This document shows, in pieces, positions 51,786-60,084 of a stretch of 64,000 nucleotides of DNA (the stretch's first letter is position 1; every line of letters starts with the position of its first letter). Location: positions 1 to 64,000 of the forward strand of contig NZ_SMBZ01000011.1 in NCBI RefSeq assembly GCF_004342685.1, written 5' to 3'. The notes beneath the pieces were generated by a model. That model did not search any database. It was not told where the DNA came from and saw only the letters and a program-made list of their open reading frames with translations. The position numbers were made by a program, and so were the translations under genes. The stretch is from Sphingobacterium alimentarium (GTDB lineage Bacteria > Bacteroidota > Bacteroidia > Sphingobacteriales > Sphingobacteriaceae).

Positions 51786-51983
51786 ATGACGCAGAAAATT
51801 TCAAAAGAAAAGACAAAAAATATGGTAAAAATGTTGATAGTATTATGGGTAATTGCAGTAAACATTATCTTAGGAATAATTGAGATAGAAAACAATTTGC
51901 CTATAGAATATTTCTTTTTTAAAATTTTATTAATACTTTCAATAATTTATATACCAAAATTATGGAAAGGAAAGGTCAAGTAA
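51786..51983 (+). CDS. Small two-TM accessory protein
   Basis: 65 residues with two hydrophobic helices (about 15-34 and 42-58). Overlaps the SEC-C gene by 22 bp. AT-rich accessory pair; function unknown. Confidence 0.5.
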   Translation: MTQKISKEKTKNMVKMLIVLWVIAVNIILGIIEIENNLPIEYFFFKILLILSIIYIPKLWKGKVK

Positions 51984-52585
51984 ATGAAAGTGATTTTAGA
52001 CGGGCTATTGCTTTATGTCCAAATTGCACAGCATTATTTAAAACAAATGTTCACATTCAATACAAAAATGTTAGGGGCCTGAAATTTATGGCAATGCCTG
52101 AAATTTATGGTACAATAATTTGCCCAATCTGCAAGTATCCAGTAGAATCAACTAAAAATTCCATGTATGATTTTGTTGAGGATACATTTAAATATTTGAA
52201 AAGTCTCGGTCAACCTGAGTTGATATTTTTAAGAGATGCAATTATAAGCTTTAAAGAAAGTGCGAAAACTGAAAATGATCAACATGAACTTAAAGATAAA
52301 GTTTTTAAGGTTGCACCTAAGCTTTTTACTTTTGATAGTTTTATTCCGAAAAATTCAGGTGAATGGGCTGGATGGCTCTCCCTTGTTACAACAATTGTAT
52401 TTGGAATTCTAGGCTATTTGCAAAATAATCAGACAACAAATACAATAGTTATATTAAACAATGTTGGTAACACAGAAGTTGTGGTTCCAAAAGTTATACC
52501 GGATACTTCACGAAGGGTTGTCGGCCGGAATGATTCGTGTCCTTGCGGAAGTAGCAAGAAATTTAAAAATTGTCACGGAAAATGA
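51962..52585 (+). CDS. SEC-C motif protein with zinc ribbon and TM helix
   Basis: 207 residues. N-terminal CPNC...CPIC pair (zinc ribbon), a central membrane helix (WAGWLSLVTTIVFGILGYL) and a C-terminal SEC-C zinc motif (RNDSCPCGSSKKFKNCHGK). Paired with the small two-TM gene before it. A membrane-tethered zinc protein in a prophage accessory slot may act in exclusion or defence; that is inference. Confidence 0.65.
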   Translation: MERKGQVNESDFRRAIALCPNCTALFKTNVHIQYKNVRGLKFMAMPEIYGTIICPICKYPVESTKNSMYDFVEDTFKYLKSLGQPELIFLRDAIISFKESAKTENDQHELKDKVFKVAPKLFTFDSFIPKNSGEWAGWLSLVTTIVFGILGYLQNNQTTNTIVILNNVGNTEVVVPKVIPDTSRRVVGRNDSCPCGSSKKFKNCHGK

Positions 52586-52610
52586 TTTGTCAACTCTTAT
52601 CAATTAAGCT

Positions 52611-52721
52611 TTACTTTGTACTTTGAGCTATAAACTTTCCAATGTTATATCCAAAGAAATAACAGGCTAGTACAAATAATACAATAGCAGCTATAATGAT
52701 GTATTGGTTTTTCTTTTTCAT
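52611..52721 (-). CDS. Very small membrane protein
   Basis: 36 residues, MKKKNQYIIIAAIVLFVLACYFFGYNIGKF..., one membrane helix with a Cys at its end. Short minus-strand gene in the spacer behind the SEC-C gene. Confidence 0.4.
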   Translation of the reverse strand: MKKKNQYIIIAAIVLFVLACYFFGYNIGKFIAQSTK

Positions 52722-52842
52722 ACCTCTAATTTAAGGAAATCTATATTAATTGATTGCGCTCCCCACACACATCTAAAGTGGGTGGATATCCTCTAAAGAA
52801 CAATAATTTTTAGCATTATGCGTTTATTAATAGACCAATTCG

Positions 52843-52899
52843 AAGGTAACATAATATTCTTCTTAGCGTGACATAGGGATAATGTCAATTCGCTACCTT
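52843..52899 (+). ncRNA. Rod-shaped leader RNA before gene 52923
   Basis: Segments AAGGT/ACCTT, AGCG/CGCT and GACAT/ATGTC pair in order around the loop AGGGATA (52875-52881), ending 24 bp before the start codon. Upstream GGATATCC (52784-52791) offers TATCC, complementary to 5 nt of the loop. This recalls the kissing-loop leaders, but there is no T-run and the loop match is short. Confidence 0.35.
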
Positions 52900-52922
52900 G
52901 TTGAATCATAAATCCAAATATT

Positions 52923-53126
52923 ATGAAAACAACATTTGTAAACGAGGGCCATATTGGTCAAATAAATCAGGGTTATACACTCTCAAATGGAAAGATTATT
53001 AAGTCAGTATTATTTACTGATGATTGTCAATCTCCTATCCGGTACTATCTTAAATATTATTACCAGAATTTGGAAATAACGAGAGAAATGTTTGAAATTT
53101 ATAAACGCACGTTAGGCGTGGTATAA
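52923..53126 (+). CDS. Hypothetical small protein
   Basis: 67 residues, mixed alpha/beta, no family recognised. Preceded by a folded leader and followed by a terminator-like hairpin at 53206-53235 with arms AAAGCCTGC / GCAGGCTTT. Confidence 0.5.
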   Translation: MKTTFVNEGHIGQINQGYTLSNGKIIKSVLFTDDCQSPIRYYLKYYYQNLEITREMFEIYKRTLGVV

Positions 53127-53669
53127 ATAGAAAATCCACTTAAATTAAGTAGAGGGCTTTCTAGAGTTGATATTTTTTATTTGAAGAAATATTTAAATTG
53201 TAATAAAAGCCTGCCTAGTTTAATGAGCAGGCTTTATATTCCCAAAAGATAGTATAATTAAAAACTTATATACAAATTAATTTCATACAATTATAAAAAA
53301 CTCTAACTTTTAATTACAATCACAAATGGTTTAATTGTAGAGAAACATATACATTCAATAGATCTAAATAATTAATTAAATAGTTTCGAACTATTACTAT
53401 TAAACATTGTTAATTGAATATTATGATTAAGAATCATATAGTAGATGTAGGCCTACTCTTCATGGGGTAGGCTTTTTTTATAAGAGTAATTTTGTAAATA
53501 AAAAACCTACCCTAATATTTAGAGTAGGCTCCACACCTATAATTATGAAAAAAAATCACTTTATACATTAGGTAACGGAAATATAATATATTTATTATCT
53601 CTAAGGGCATTGTAACATTTTAAAATTCTATATCTATTTTACTAAAAATATTAGTAAAATTGTATCATT
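53127..53669. other. Long intergenic region with several hairpins
   Basis: No coding frame is convincing. Contains hairpins AAAGCCTGC/GCAGGCTTT (53206-53235), AATAGTT/AACTATT (53379-53395), GCCTAC/GTAGGC with a T-run (53451-53479), CCTAC/GTAGG near 53510-53530 and the palindrome at 53636-53660. A short RNA between 53400 and 53480 is possible. Confidence 0.45.
53636..53660 (+). promoter_or_regulatory. Palindromic operator shared with the host dnaE-type gene
   Basis: Ten-bp perfect arms ATTTTACTAA / TTAGTAAAAT around AAATA, ending 9 bp before the start at 53670. The same arms with the same 5-bp spacing occur at 63418-63442. LexA-type (SOS) operator is a plausible reading. Confidence 0.6.
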
Positions 53670-53990
53670 ATGAATGGCGGATGGAATAATAGAGCTAAGA
53701 ATGTACCTTCGAATATCGATAAGATAATTTCGGAAGCAAGGGTGGGTAATTGTTGGATTTACATTCAATCATTGAAAGCGTTTTACACACCGGAGGAACT
53801 GGATGAGCAGTGGGATACGCTTTATAAAGAAGGGAACAAAACAAACAACTTTAGTGACTTTAAAATCGTGACTCCGATGTACGCCATCCGATTAGCTTCG
53901 CAATGGGTCAATGTGGCCAATGCGAAGCTGCAGGAAATCATAGATAAATCAAATAAGTATAATACGGACTTTAAGGTTAAGAAGAAATAG
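53670..53990 (+). CDS. Hypothetical protein under a palindromic operator
   Basis: 106 residues, helical, no family recognised. The palindrome at 53636-53660 lies just upstream, so it is probably repressed in the lysogen, maybe by host LexA. Its 3' end overlaps the convergent SRAP gene by 14 bp. Confidence 0.6.
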   Translation: MNGGWNNRAKNVPSNIDKIISEARVGNCWIYIQSLKAFYTPEELDEQWDTLYKEGNKTNNFSDFKIVTPMYAIRLASQWVNVANAKLQEIIDKSNKYNTDFKVKKK

Positions 53991-54672
53991 GTTGCTGAAT
54001 TTCGGGCGTATTAGTGTCAACTCCTCGAGCTCCGGTCACGCGGTATACTTGATGTGATCCTAACTCGCCATCGTATGGTTTCATTAGTGATTGAATCTCT
54101 TCTCTGCCCTCAGCAAATAACCAGGCATCGCGGTTACCCTCAGGTATAATTAAAGGCATCCGCTTCTTTTCGTTATGGATCTCTTCAAGTAGAGGATTTG
54201 CAGCAGTAGTTATGATGCTAAATGTAGGATAAGTTTCTCCGGTATCTTGATCCGTGAAATCAGAATAGACTATGCCCAGGGTGAATATTTCCTTATTAGG
54301 TGCGTATATAAAGTAATTATCTGTTTCCTTTTGGCCTTTCACTTTGTGGGGTTCATAGAATCCGGTGACGTAAAGCAGACCACGATTTTTGCCAATGTAA
54401 TTTTTATAGGATGCTTTTTCGAAGATGGATTCTGATTCTGCATTAAGTGTATTAGCATATTTAGCACCATCCGCTTCCGTTTTTACCCAAAATGGTAGCA
54501 ACTTCCACCTAGCTGAAACAATACTATCAGCATCCTTGTTCAGAGTTACAGGTAGGTAGGGACGAGCGAAGCCACTGACGTGATATATTTCGTCTGAGCT
54601 GTAGTTGATTTTCTTTTTCGGATAACGCTTTTGCAGTTCCGGATGAGAAGGGGTTCCGACATGATAGCACAT
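53977..54672 (-). CDS. SRAP-domain protein (HMCES/YedK-like)
   Basis: 231 residues. Catalytic Cys2 directly after Met1 (MCYHVG), an SARWKLLPFWV block, the FYEPHKVKG segment and the C-terminal KRMPLIIPEGNRDAWL with the conserved Pro. SRAP proteins crosslink to abasic sites in single-stranded DNA and shield them. It could protect phage DNA during replication or repair. Confidence 0.9.
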   Translation of the reverse strand: MCYHVGTPSHPELQKRYPKKKINYSSDEIYHVSGFARPYLPVTLNKDADSIVSARWKLLPFWVKTEADGAKYANTLNAESESIFEKASYKNYIGKNRGLLYVTGFYEPHKVKGQKETDNYFIYAPNKEIFTLGIVYSDFTDQDTGETYPTFSIITTAANPLLEEIHNEKKRMPLIIPEGNRDAWLFAEGREEIQSLMKPYDGELGSHQVYRVTGARGVDTNTPEIQQPISS

Positions 54673-54685
54673 AATATTTGCAGTT

Positions 54686-54943
54686 ATGAGGTTTGAAAAA
54701 TTAACGCATTTTCAGTTAAAGATATTAAAATCTAAGGGATATAATATACTTACCTCCAATCACAAGTTGACAGAGGAGAAGGTAGTGTGGTTCCCGGAGC
54801 GCGTGGAGGATGTAATGACATATTTACTTTCTTTGGATACATCGGGTAAAATGGTGCCATTCAAAGAACCTAATCTATTGGTGATTGATGACGCTATTAA
54901 AAATATAAGAGAAGAAGATTTAATTGGAGAAGTATTTATATGA
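54686..54943 (+). CDS. Hypothetical protein
   Basis: 85 residues, mixed, no family recognised. Starts only 13 bp from the divergent SRAP start; AATATTTG at about 54674-54681 could be its -7 box, giving a near-leaderless mRNA. Four-bp overlap with the next gene. Confidence 0.5.
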   Translation: MRFEKLTHFQLKILKSKGYNILTSNHKLTEEKVVWFPERVEDVMTYLLSLDTSGKMVPFKEPNLLVIDDAIKNIREEDLIGEVFI

Positions 54944-55227
54944 AAGAAAAATTCACAGTCGAAGAAGCAATGCAGCATTGCAAAGATAGAGGTGTAAATA
55001 TGCTTTTATCAGATATTAATTGGTTAGAAGAAGATGCTGTATTTAAATTATGTAAGATAGCACAAAAAAATATGATGTTTTATCTGGAGGATAGTGTTGA
55101 AGATCCTGATCATAATTTTATTACTCCAGCTGATTTGCAAGTGCGCAATATCGATCATGTGTGGTTAGACACAAATAAGGTCATAAAAGTGACTAATCAA
55201 CCAGTTGAGGAACTGTATAATACATAA
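54940..55227 (+). CDS. Hypothetical protein
   Basis: 95 residues, acidic and helical (FTVEEAMQHCKDRG...), no family recognised; coupled to the previous gene. Confidence 0.5.
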   Translation: MKEKFTVEEAMQHCKDRGVNMLLSDINWLEEDAVFKLCKIAQKNMMFYLEDSVEDPDHNFITPADLQVRNIDHVWLDTNKVIKVTNQPVEELYNT

Positions 55228-55246
55228 GCATCCTCGATTTAATTGG

Positions 55247-55360
55247 ATGCCCGATTGGTTATATAATAGCTTAATGTGGGGGTTATCTGTATTAGTTATA
55301 ATTGGACTGATTAAATGGATTATAGAAAGCCTAACGGTTAGGTTAGGCTTAAAAAATTAA
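55247..55360 (+). CDS. Small single-TM protein
   Basis: 37 residues, MPDWLYNSLMWGLSVLVIIGLIKWIIESLTVRLGLKN: one membrane helix with basic end. Its 3' end overlaps the hairpin that probably terminates the convergent gene 55357. Modest support. Confidence 0.4.
   Translation: MPDWLYNSLMWGLSVLVIIGLIKWIIESLTVRLGLKN
55327..55350 (-). terminator. Hairpin behind gene 55357
   Basis: AAGCCTAAC / GTTAGGCTT around a 6-nt loop; on the minus strand it is followed by TCTAT. Confidence 0.45.
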
Positions 55361-55593
55361 TCGTGACCACTAGTTTTGACAATCTTGTTATAGATGCCCA
55401 ATATGAGGAATGGCGCTGCCCATTGACCTACAAACAACGCATCCTTGTCATCTTTTCCTCTAATACATTTCAAGGCTGCAGATACTCCCATAGCTAATAA
55501 TGCTGCACCTAAAAATACGACTGATGGGATTTTTGAAGTTTCACTCTCAATCATTTTTGAAACTTTGTCTTCGTTTGCTATGTCAAATGCCAT
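55357..55593 (-). CDS. Small two-TM protein
   Basis: 78 residues: helices SVVFLGAALLAMGVSAALKCI and VGQWAAPFLILGIYNKIV. Resembles small phage membrane proteins of unknown role. Confidence 0.55.
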   Translation of the reverse strand: MAFDIANEDKVSKMIESETSKIPSVVFLGAALLAMGVSAALKCIRGKDDKDALFVGQWAAPFLILGIYNKIVKTSGHD

Positions 55594-55623
55594 AATCTAA
55601 AAATTTAAAAAAGTTTATATTTA

Positions 55624-55845
55624 TTAGTGAGAATTCTTATTCTGATTAATATGGTACGTGTAATTTGTGGCTACAATAATATCATTTGCATCGAAATGTT
55701 TTACGATACCATTATCTTCTAATGCTACAACCCAGCAGGAATTTTGATGCATACCGTAATCAATTAAAAAAATTGCATGACCTTTTCCTAGAGGAGTGTC
55801 AACGAATATAGTTGGATTTAATTGATGTATCATATACTTACACAT
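55624..55845 (-). CDS. Hypothetical protein
   Basis: 73 residues, beta-rich (TIFVDTPLGKGHAIFLIDYGMHQNSCWVVALEDNGIVKHFDANDIIVATN); the pattern recalls small SH3-like phage proteins that read sequence-context constants, but no firm family. Confidence 0.5.
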   Translation of the reverse strand: MCKYMIHQLNPTIFVDTPLGKGHAIFLIDYGMHQNSCWVVALEDNGIVKHFDANDIIVATNYTYHINQNKNSH

Positions 55846-55912
55846 TTAGTGTAAGGTTAAAACAAAATTTTACCAAATCTGTTTTTGCAACTGATTAATA
55901 TGTAGATGAATA

Positions 55913-56068
55913 ATGACAAAAGAACAAATACAACAATGTATTGAAGAGGGCCATCACTTTTTGCGTAATGGTGAGGATGTCAAAGTAGATGGTGATTTAT
56001 GGAAATTTCTGGATTCCTTAGATGAAGAAGATAATTCAGTGGTATTGCTTGAGTATATCGTCAAATAG
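55913..56068 (+). CDS. Small acidic protein
   Basis: 51 residues, MTKEQIQQCIEEGHHFLRNG..., strongly acidic. Followed by a terminator. No family recognised. Confidence 0.5.
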   Translation: MTKEQIQQCIEEGHHFLRNGEDVKVDGDLWKFLDSLDEEDNSVVLLEYIVK

Positions 56069-56085
56069 AGTGATGAGTAGTTGGA

Positions 56086-56110
56086 AAGCCTAGAGGTTTA
56101 GTCTAGGCTT
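56086..56110 (+). terminator. Terminator after the small acidic gene
   Basis: AAGCCTAGA / TCTAGGCTT, 7-nt loop. Confidence 0.55.
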
Positions 56111-56175
56111 GTACCTCTTTCGAACACGTTGAAATGTATTGTTTATCTTTGGGTTATACTTTAAAACAAATAATC

Positions 56176-56445
56176 ATGAAAAAAGAACAATTAGAAAAAG
56201 GCTCGCAGTTAGAGCTAAATGAGTCTACAGTACTTCCAAAAATTACTGTAAATTATGTAAGATTCAACAATCAGAACATAGGTGTGGCATTGTATCTAGA
56301 AGACAATGAAATTCCAGTATCCGCGGTCATTCAGAAGGAAGACAAAAGTAAATTAGTAATTGATGAATTAAATTCTGGACATCCTGTGGATAACTGGGGT
56401 AAAGAGTTGCTTGAAGAATATTTTTCTCTAAAATTCTCTCACTAA
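56176..56445 (+). CDS. Hypothetical protein
   Basis: 89 residues from the ATG at 56176; the frame is open upstream (to 56134), but that part overlaps the promoter-like spacer. Beta-rich with KITVNYVRFNNQNIGVALYLEDNEIPVSAVIQ. Convergent with the HNH gene, 4-bp overlap. Confidence 0.5.
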   Translation: MKKEQLEKGSQLELNESTVLPKITVNYVRFNNQNIGVALYLEDNEIPVSAVIQKEDKSKLVIDELNSGHPVDNWGKELLEEYFSLKFSH

Positions 56446-56801
56446 CCACACCTCTCAAACCAAAACCTAACTTCAATCTCTTTTTCCTCTAGTAAACCAT
56501 AACGCTTTGCAAATTTGTATTGGGTACTATCTCTATTCAATGAGGTAATGAATCCTCCTATGATTTTGCGGAAGCTATCTAAAGACATGCTGCTCTTTAC
56601 GATATTACAACTAGGGCATGAGGGATTGAAGTTTTCTAATGTGTTGCGCTCTGGATGTTCACATGTTCCATTCCACCAATTACGTACAATTGGCTCTATA
56701 TGGTCTGCGTGCCAACGATCTCCGAGAAGGTCGCCACAATAAGCGCAACGACCTTGATATTTTTCTTTAAGTGCTTGACGTTGAGATTTTGTTAGTTTCA
56801 T
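56442..56801 (-). CDS. HNH endonuclease
   Basis: 119 residues. CAYCGDLLGDRWHADHIEPIVRNWW...NFNPSCPSCNIVKSSM: HNH core with two CxxC zinc pairs and the DH catalytic His. Phage-borne HNH enzymes often take part in packaging or act as mobile nucleases; here it lies far from terminase. Confidence 0.85.
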   Translation of the reverse strand: MKLTKSQRQALKEKYQGRCAYCGDLLGDRWHADHIEPIVRNWWNGTCEHPERNTLENFNPSCPSCNIVKSSMSLDSFRKIIGGFITSLNRDSTQYKFAKRYGLLEEKEIEVRFWFERCG

Positions 56802-56859
56802 TATTGATTTATTTATTTATAATAAATTTAGATTGCTATATTTGATTAAACTGAAAATT

Positions 56860-57078
56860 ATGAATCTATTGTTTTTCAACGTTGGTAAATTGGAAATGAG
56901 TATATTGCTTATTCCCTTTATTCTATATTTATATTTATTTTACAAACTCATTGTCGATAAACATTTAACACATAATGAGCGATTATTCTGGGTTATCATC
57001 TTCCTTTTTTTTAATGCTTTAGGAGCAATCGCATATTGGGTTTGGCGTAACAATAAAAAGAGTTCTATACCTTCTTAA
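56860..57078 (+). CDS. PLDc_N-like small membrane protein
   Basis: 72 residues from the ATG at 56860. Two membrane helices with HNERLFWVIIFLFFNALGAIAYWVWRNNKK, the pattern of the cardiolipin-synthase N-terminal (PLDc_N) family. TATATTTG at 56837-56844 is a good -7 box, although no clear -33 box is seen. Confidence 0.6.
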   Translation: MNLLFFNVGKLEMSILLIPFILYLYLFYKLIVDKHLTHNERLFWVIIFLFFNALGAIAYWVWRNNKKSSIPS

Positions 57079-57406
57079 ATAAATACCAATTACCATTATT
57101 AATGTCTATTCCTTTTGAGTTTAGTAGGGAGTGTAGGGAATCTAGTGGTGACGCTAAATTGCATCTATCTTCAATGTAGTGGCAAAATCTTAGATGGGGA
57201 TTTGGTTTAGTTCCAAATTCGAATTCATCCACCATACCTTTAGCATCTTCTTCTGTAGCTTCGGATAGTTTGCAGATAAACTCATAACCATCCATTCTTC
57301 CGCAGAATTTGTCTAACAAAGCTTGCGCTATAGTTTTACCTCTATCTTGGCTATATTCTTTTACAACAAACTCGCCTTTTTCTGTTTTGATCTCGTGTGT
57401 TTTCAT
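57065..57406 (-). CDS. Hypothetical protein
   Basis: 113 residues, no family recognised (KTHEIKTEKGEFVVKEYSQDRGKTIAQALLDKFCGRMDGYEFICKL). Upstream lies an inverted repeat GGGTATA/TATACCC (about 57433-57471), which may be a leader hairpin or operator. Confidence 0.5.
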   Translation of the reverse strand: MKTHEIKTEKGEFVVKEYSQDRGKTIAQALLDKFCGRMDGYEFICKLSEATEEDAKGMVDEFEFGTKPNPHLRFCHYIEDRCNLASPLDSLHSLLNSKGIDINNGNWYLFKKV

Positions 57407-57531
57407 TTGACTGTTATTTGATTATTATATGCTTTAGGGTATAGTAATAGCTGTTTAAAGCGCTTTTATACCCTTTTGCGTATAGTTTGTTATTTGATGA
57501 GCCAATTAACTATCCTAATCGGCTCATATCA

Positions 57532-57765
57532 TTAAATACTGTGATATTCTCGATTATCACTCATTTCATTAATTTTCGAACCCAACACCAATAAACCTTT
57601 GTCATCACCACGATAACCTAAGTAGTCACTATACCATTTAGATAAGGTGTTGATCTTACAGCCGATTATTGATGCAGCCTCAGCAATAGTATGTCTATGA
57701 TAGACAATAAGTTCTATTGCATAGGCTTTGGTAGCGAGGTCATATCGTATTGTTGATGGGTTCAT
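57532..57765 (-). CDS. Small HTH protein
   Basis: 77 residues: YDLATKAYAIELIVYHRHTIAEAASIIGCKINTLSKWYSDYLG is a transposase/terminase-like HTH. Four bp behind the PcfJ-like gene and probably in the same operon. Confidence 0.55.
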   Translation of the reverse strand: MNPSTIRYDLATKAYAIELIVYHRHTIAEAASIIGCKINTLSKWYSDYLGYRGDDKGLLVLGSKINEMSDNREYHSI

Positions 57766-57769
57766 GATT

Positions 57770-59065
57770 CTAAACTGCTATTTGCGATCTTGCATTTTGG
57801 ATTACATGCAGATTATTCTGCACAAGTTGCTTAATCTTTGTATTGAATGGACTTGGATTATTATGTAACCCTCGTGATTGTACTATCTCCATTTTCTCGA
57901 GATTAAGTTCAATTGTTTCAAGTGGTGCTCCATCCTTGAAGGCTGCTAAAACTAAAGATTCTTTCTTCTTGTAATATGAGTTGGCATATACGCAATGGTG
58001 TAGTGTTTCACCTTGCTCCAAAAATTCTTTAACAGATTCAAGTACCTTGACTTCTAAATCACCATCACTGAATTGAATGCCAAAAAATACACCTCTTGCT
58101 TTTGCATATTCTTTTTGATCCTGGATGAGCTTTTTCTTTTGTTCCTGCAGGCGAATTTTTTTGTCGTGTGCTTTTTTCTTAGCTACATACCTGTCATGCT
58201 CTTTCTTAAGGTCTTTTGGACAAATGTATTTTGGACTGCGAATGTCTTTACCAAATAGGTTGAGTAGATCAAGATAATCAAGCCACATTCCGGCATCCTC
58301 AATTTTGTATTTATTGCGCATAGCAATTTTTATGCTTGGCCAATGGTAATTTACTTTACTGCTATTGTTTGAGCATTCACTAAGGAGAGAATATTCTTTT
58401 AGTTTAAGTAGAGTTTCTGCCTTACTATCGTATCTCAAAATTGAAGATGCAGTAAGGAAAGTAAGTCCTTGTAAATCCTTGTTAATTCCTAATTTCTCAT
58501 ATTGTGGTTTAAAACTTGACCAAGGATGATATTTGTATGGATAAGGATTATAGATATATCCATTATAATGCTCGATTTTTCTAATCTCCAAATCCCCATA
58601 TACCGGATATCCTGCACCCATATTTCTTTTACGTGCTACGTATTGAATTTTGGAATGATCAGCCGGAATAAATTGTCTAATGTTTTCCTGGATATACATT
58701 TTTGGTTTGCGGTGTAATGCGTGGTAGGAACGAACTTCGAATAATCGTATTACTTGCACCTCTCCAAGAATTTCACCTGCAGACAATTCTGCAAAGGCAA
58801 CCCAGTAGGATTGATCAAACTTGCGCTTTCTGCTTTTTGTAATTGTAAGTTTAGCATTGCATCCCGGGCATACTGCTTTATCATTTTTAACCAATGATAT
58901 AGGATGCTCATCACCACAATCAATACACCAAAATTTACTTTTTGTAGCAATCCCAACTTTCTCATTACACTCACTAAATGCCCAAGTTTCAATTTTGGAT
59001 TTGATATCAATAAGATTCCGATTCATTGCGGATACTTCATGTTGTATTTTGGTTCTTGGTTGCAT
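57770..59065 (-). CDS. PcfJ-like protein
   Basis: 431 residues. N-terminal zinc ribbon (CIDCGDEHPISLVKNDKAVCPGCNAKL) and C-terminal PcfJ block: FLEQGETLHHCVYANSYYKKKESLVLAAFKDGAPLETIELNLEKMEIVQSRGLHNN. Known from conjugative elements and phages of Gram-positives and Bacteroidota; biochemical role uncertain. Paired with a PcfK-like gene upstream (3-bp gap). Confidence 0.82.
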   Translation of the reverse strand: MQPRTKIQHEVSAMNRNLIDIKSKIETWAFSECNEKVGIATKSKFWCIDCGDEHPISLVKNDKAVCPGCNAKLTITKSRKRKFDQSYWVAFAELSAGEILGEVQVIRLFEVRSYHALHRKPKMYIQENIRQFIPADHSKIQYVARKRNMGAGYPVYGDLEIRKIEHYNGYIYNPYPYKYHPWSSFKPQYEKLGINKDLQGLTFLTASSILRYDSKAETLLKLKEYSLLSECSNNSSKVNYHWPSIKIAMRNKYKIEDAGMWLDYLDLLNLFGKDIRSPKYICPKDLKKEHDRYVAKKKAHDKKIRLQEQKKKLIQDQKEYAKARGVFFGIQFSDGDLEVKVLESVKEFLEQGETLHHCVYANSYYKKKESLVLAAFKDGAPLETIELNLEKMEIVQSRGLHNNPSPFNTKIKQLVQNNLHVIQNARSQIAV

Positions 59066-59068
59066 AGC

Positions 59069-59437
59069 TTAAAACATGGTTAATTGTTCAAATGGTTCTG
59101 TTACACTTTTTGGTTTGGCTTTTTGTACTGGCTTCTGCTTAGGAGGAGTTGGCACTTTTTTGCCTTGGTGGTCAGTATGGTTCACTACCACTTTTGCATT
59201 GATTTCTTTGCCTATTTTGATGTTTTCTTCATCGTAGTAGTGCATGGCCATTCCAAATATCTCTTCATCAGCAAAGCCATTGCAGCCGCTTTTTTGGACT
59301 GTGTTAAGTATGTAGGTGATACAGTCCTTTATATTTTTATTAGGGTTTTCAAATTTAGTTTTGAATGCCTGGTCACTTACTGCAACTCCCTGCAGATGCG
59401 TGAGTATTACGTTTTGAAAATGTTCTGTTCCTTTCAT
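59069..59437 (-). CDS. PcfK-like protein
   Basis: 122 residues. ITYILNTVQKSGCNGFADEEIFGMAMHYYDEENIKIG is the PcfK signature; Lys/Pro-rich tail ending EQLTMF. Forms a conserved pair with the PcfJ-like gene. Confidence 0.8.
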   Translation of the reverse strand: MKGTEHFQNVILTHLQGVAVSDQAFKTKFENPNKNIKDCITYILNTVQKSGCNGFADEEIFGMAMHYYDEENIKIGKEINAKVVVNHTDHQGKKVPTPPKQKPVQKAKPKSVTEPFEQLTMF

Positions 59438-59552
59438 TTTATTTCAATCGATTGCGTCAATATTTGTCGACATCAAACCTTTTTAATAACTAATTGTTAA
59501 TACTTTTCTAACTCTTATAGTTTATTTTTGAACCAATTAATAATGAAAAGTT

Positions 59553-59660
59553 ATGAGAGCAAAAATTTCAACTGAAAAGGTATTGGCAATTATTGTAATC
59601 ATACTCACAATAACAGCGCTTATTTTGATGTACTTGTGTTTCACTTTGGAGAAGCCTTAA
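59553..59660 (+). CDS. Very small single-TM protein
   Basis: 35 residues, MRAKISTEKVLAIIVIILTITALILMYLCFTLEKP. A lone plus-strand frame; its end overlaps the convergent gene 59657 by 4 bp. Confidence 0.42.
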   Translation: MRAKISTEKVLAIIVIILTITALILMYLCFTLEKP

Positions 59661-60082
59661 ATTTCTGATTGCTTAGTTTCTCCTTTCAGTTTAATCCAAC
59701 CTCTGTTTACTTGTTCTTCTACTGTTACTCCCATCCAAGGCAGAGCATAACCTTTTGAGCGTAAGTAATCAGCTTCACGTCTTCCAATATGATAACTACT
59801 ATCACCAATCATTGAATTAACAAATATTGAAGATGGAGACATGCCATAATCACCGCTATTTGGGTCATTCTTTCTCATACTACATTCAGTTTTACCGATG
59901 CAATACTCCGCATCCTCATCACTTATTGAGGATAGGGGTTTGAGTTCGATGTAATTCAATTCAAAATCAGAATCTTTACCAGGTTTGCAGAAGTATAATT
60001 TACTGTCCATTTCCTCTCTCATTAACCTTTGTCCCCAATAAAGAGCTAAGAACTTCGCTTTATTTTCTAATGTGTTTTCCAT
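59657..60082 (-). CDS. Hypothetical protein
   Basis: 141 residues, no family recognised; the centre contains SKLYFCKPGKDSDFELNYIELKPLSSISDEDAEYCIG. Two bp behind the next gene of the right-arm operon. Confidence 0.5.
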   Translation of the reverse strand: MENTLENKAKFLALYWGQRLMREEMDSKLYFCKPGKDSDFELNYIELKPLSSISDEDAEYCIGKTECSMRKNDPNSGDYGMSPSSIFVNSMIGDSSYHIGRREADYLRSKGYALPWMGVTVEEQVNRGWIKLKGETKQSEI

Positions 60083-60084
60083 TG

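Noticed and set aside
53379-53479. Pair of hairpins as a kissing-loop leader
   Set aside because: Only 4 nt of possible loop complementarity, no palindrome promoter, and the nearest gene is about 190 bp away.
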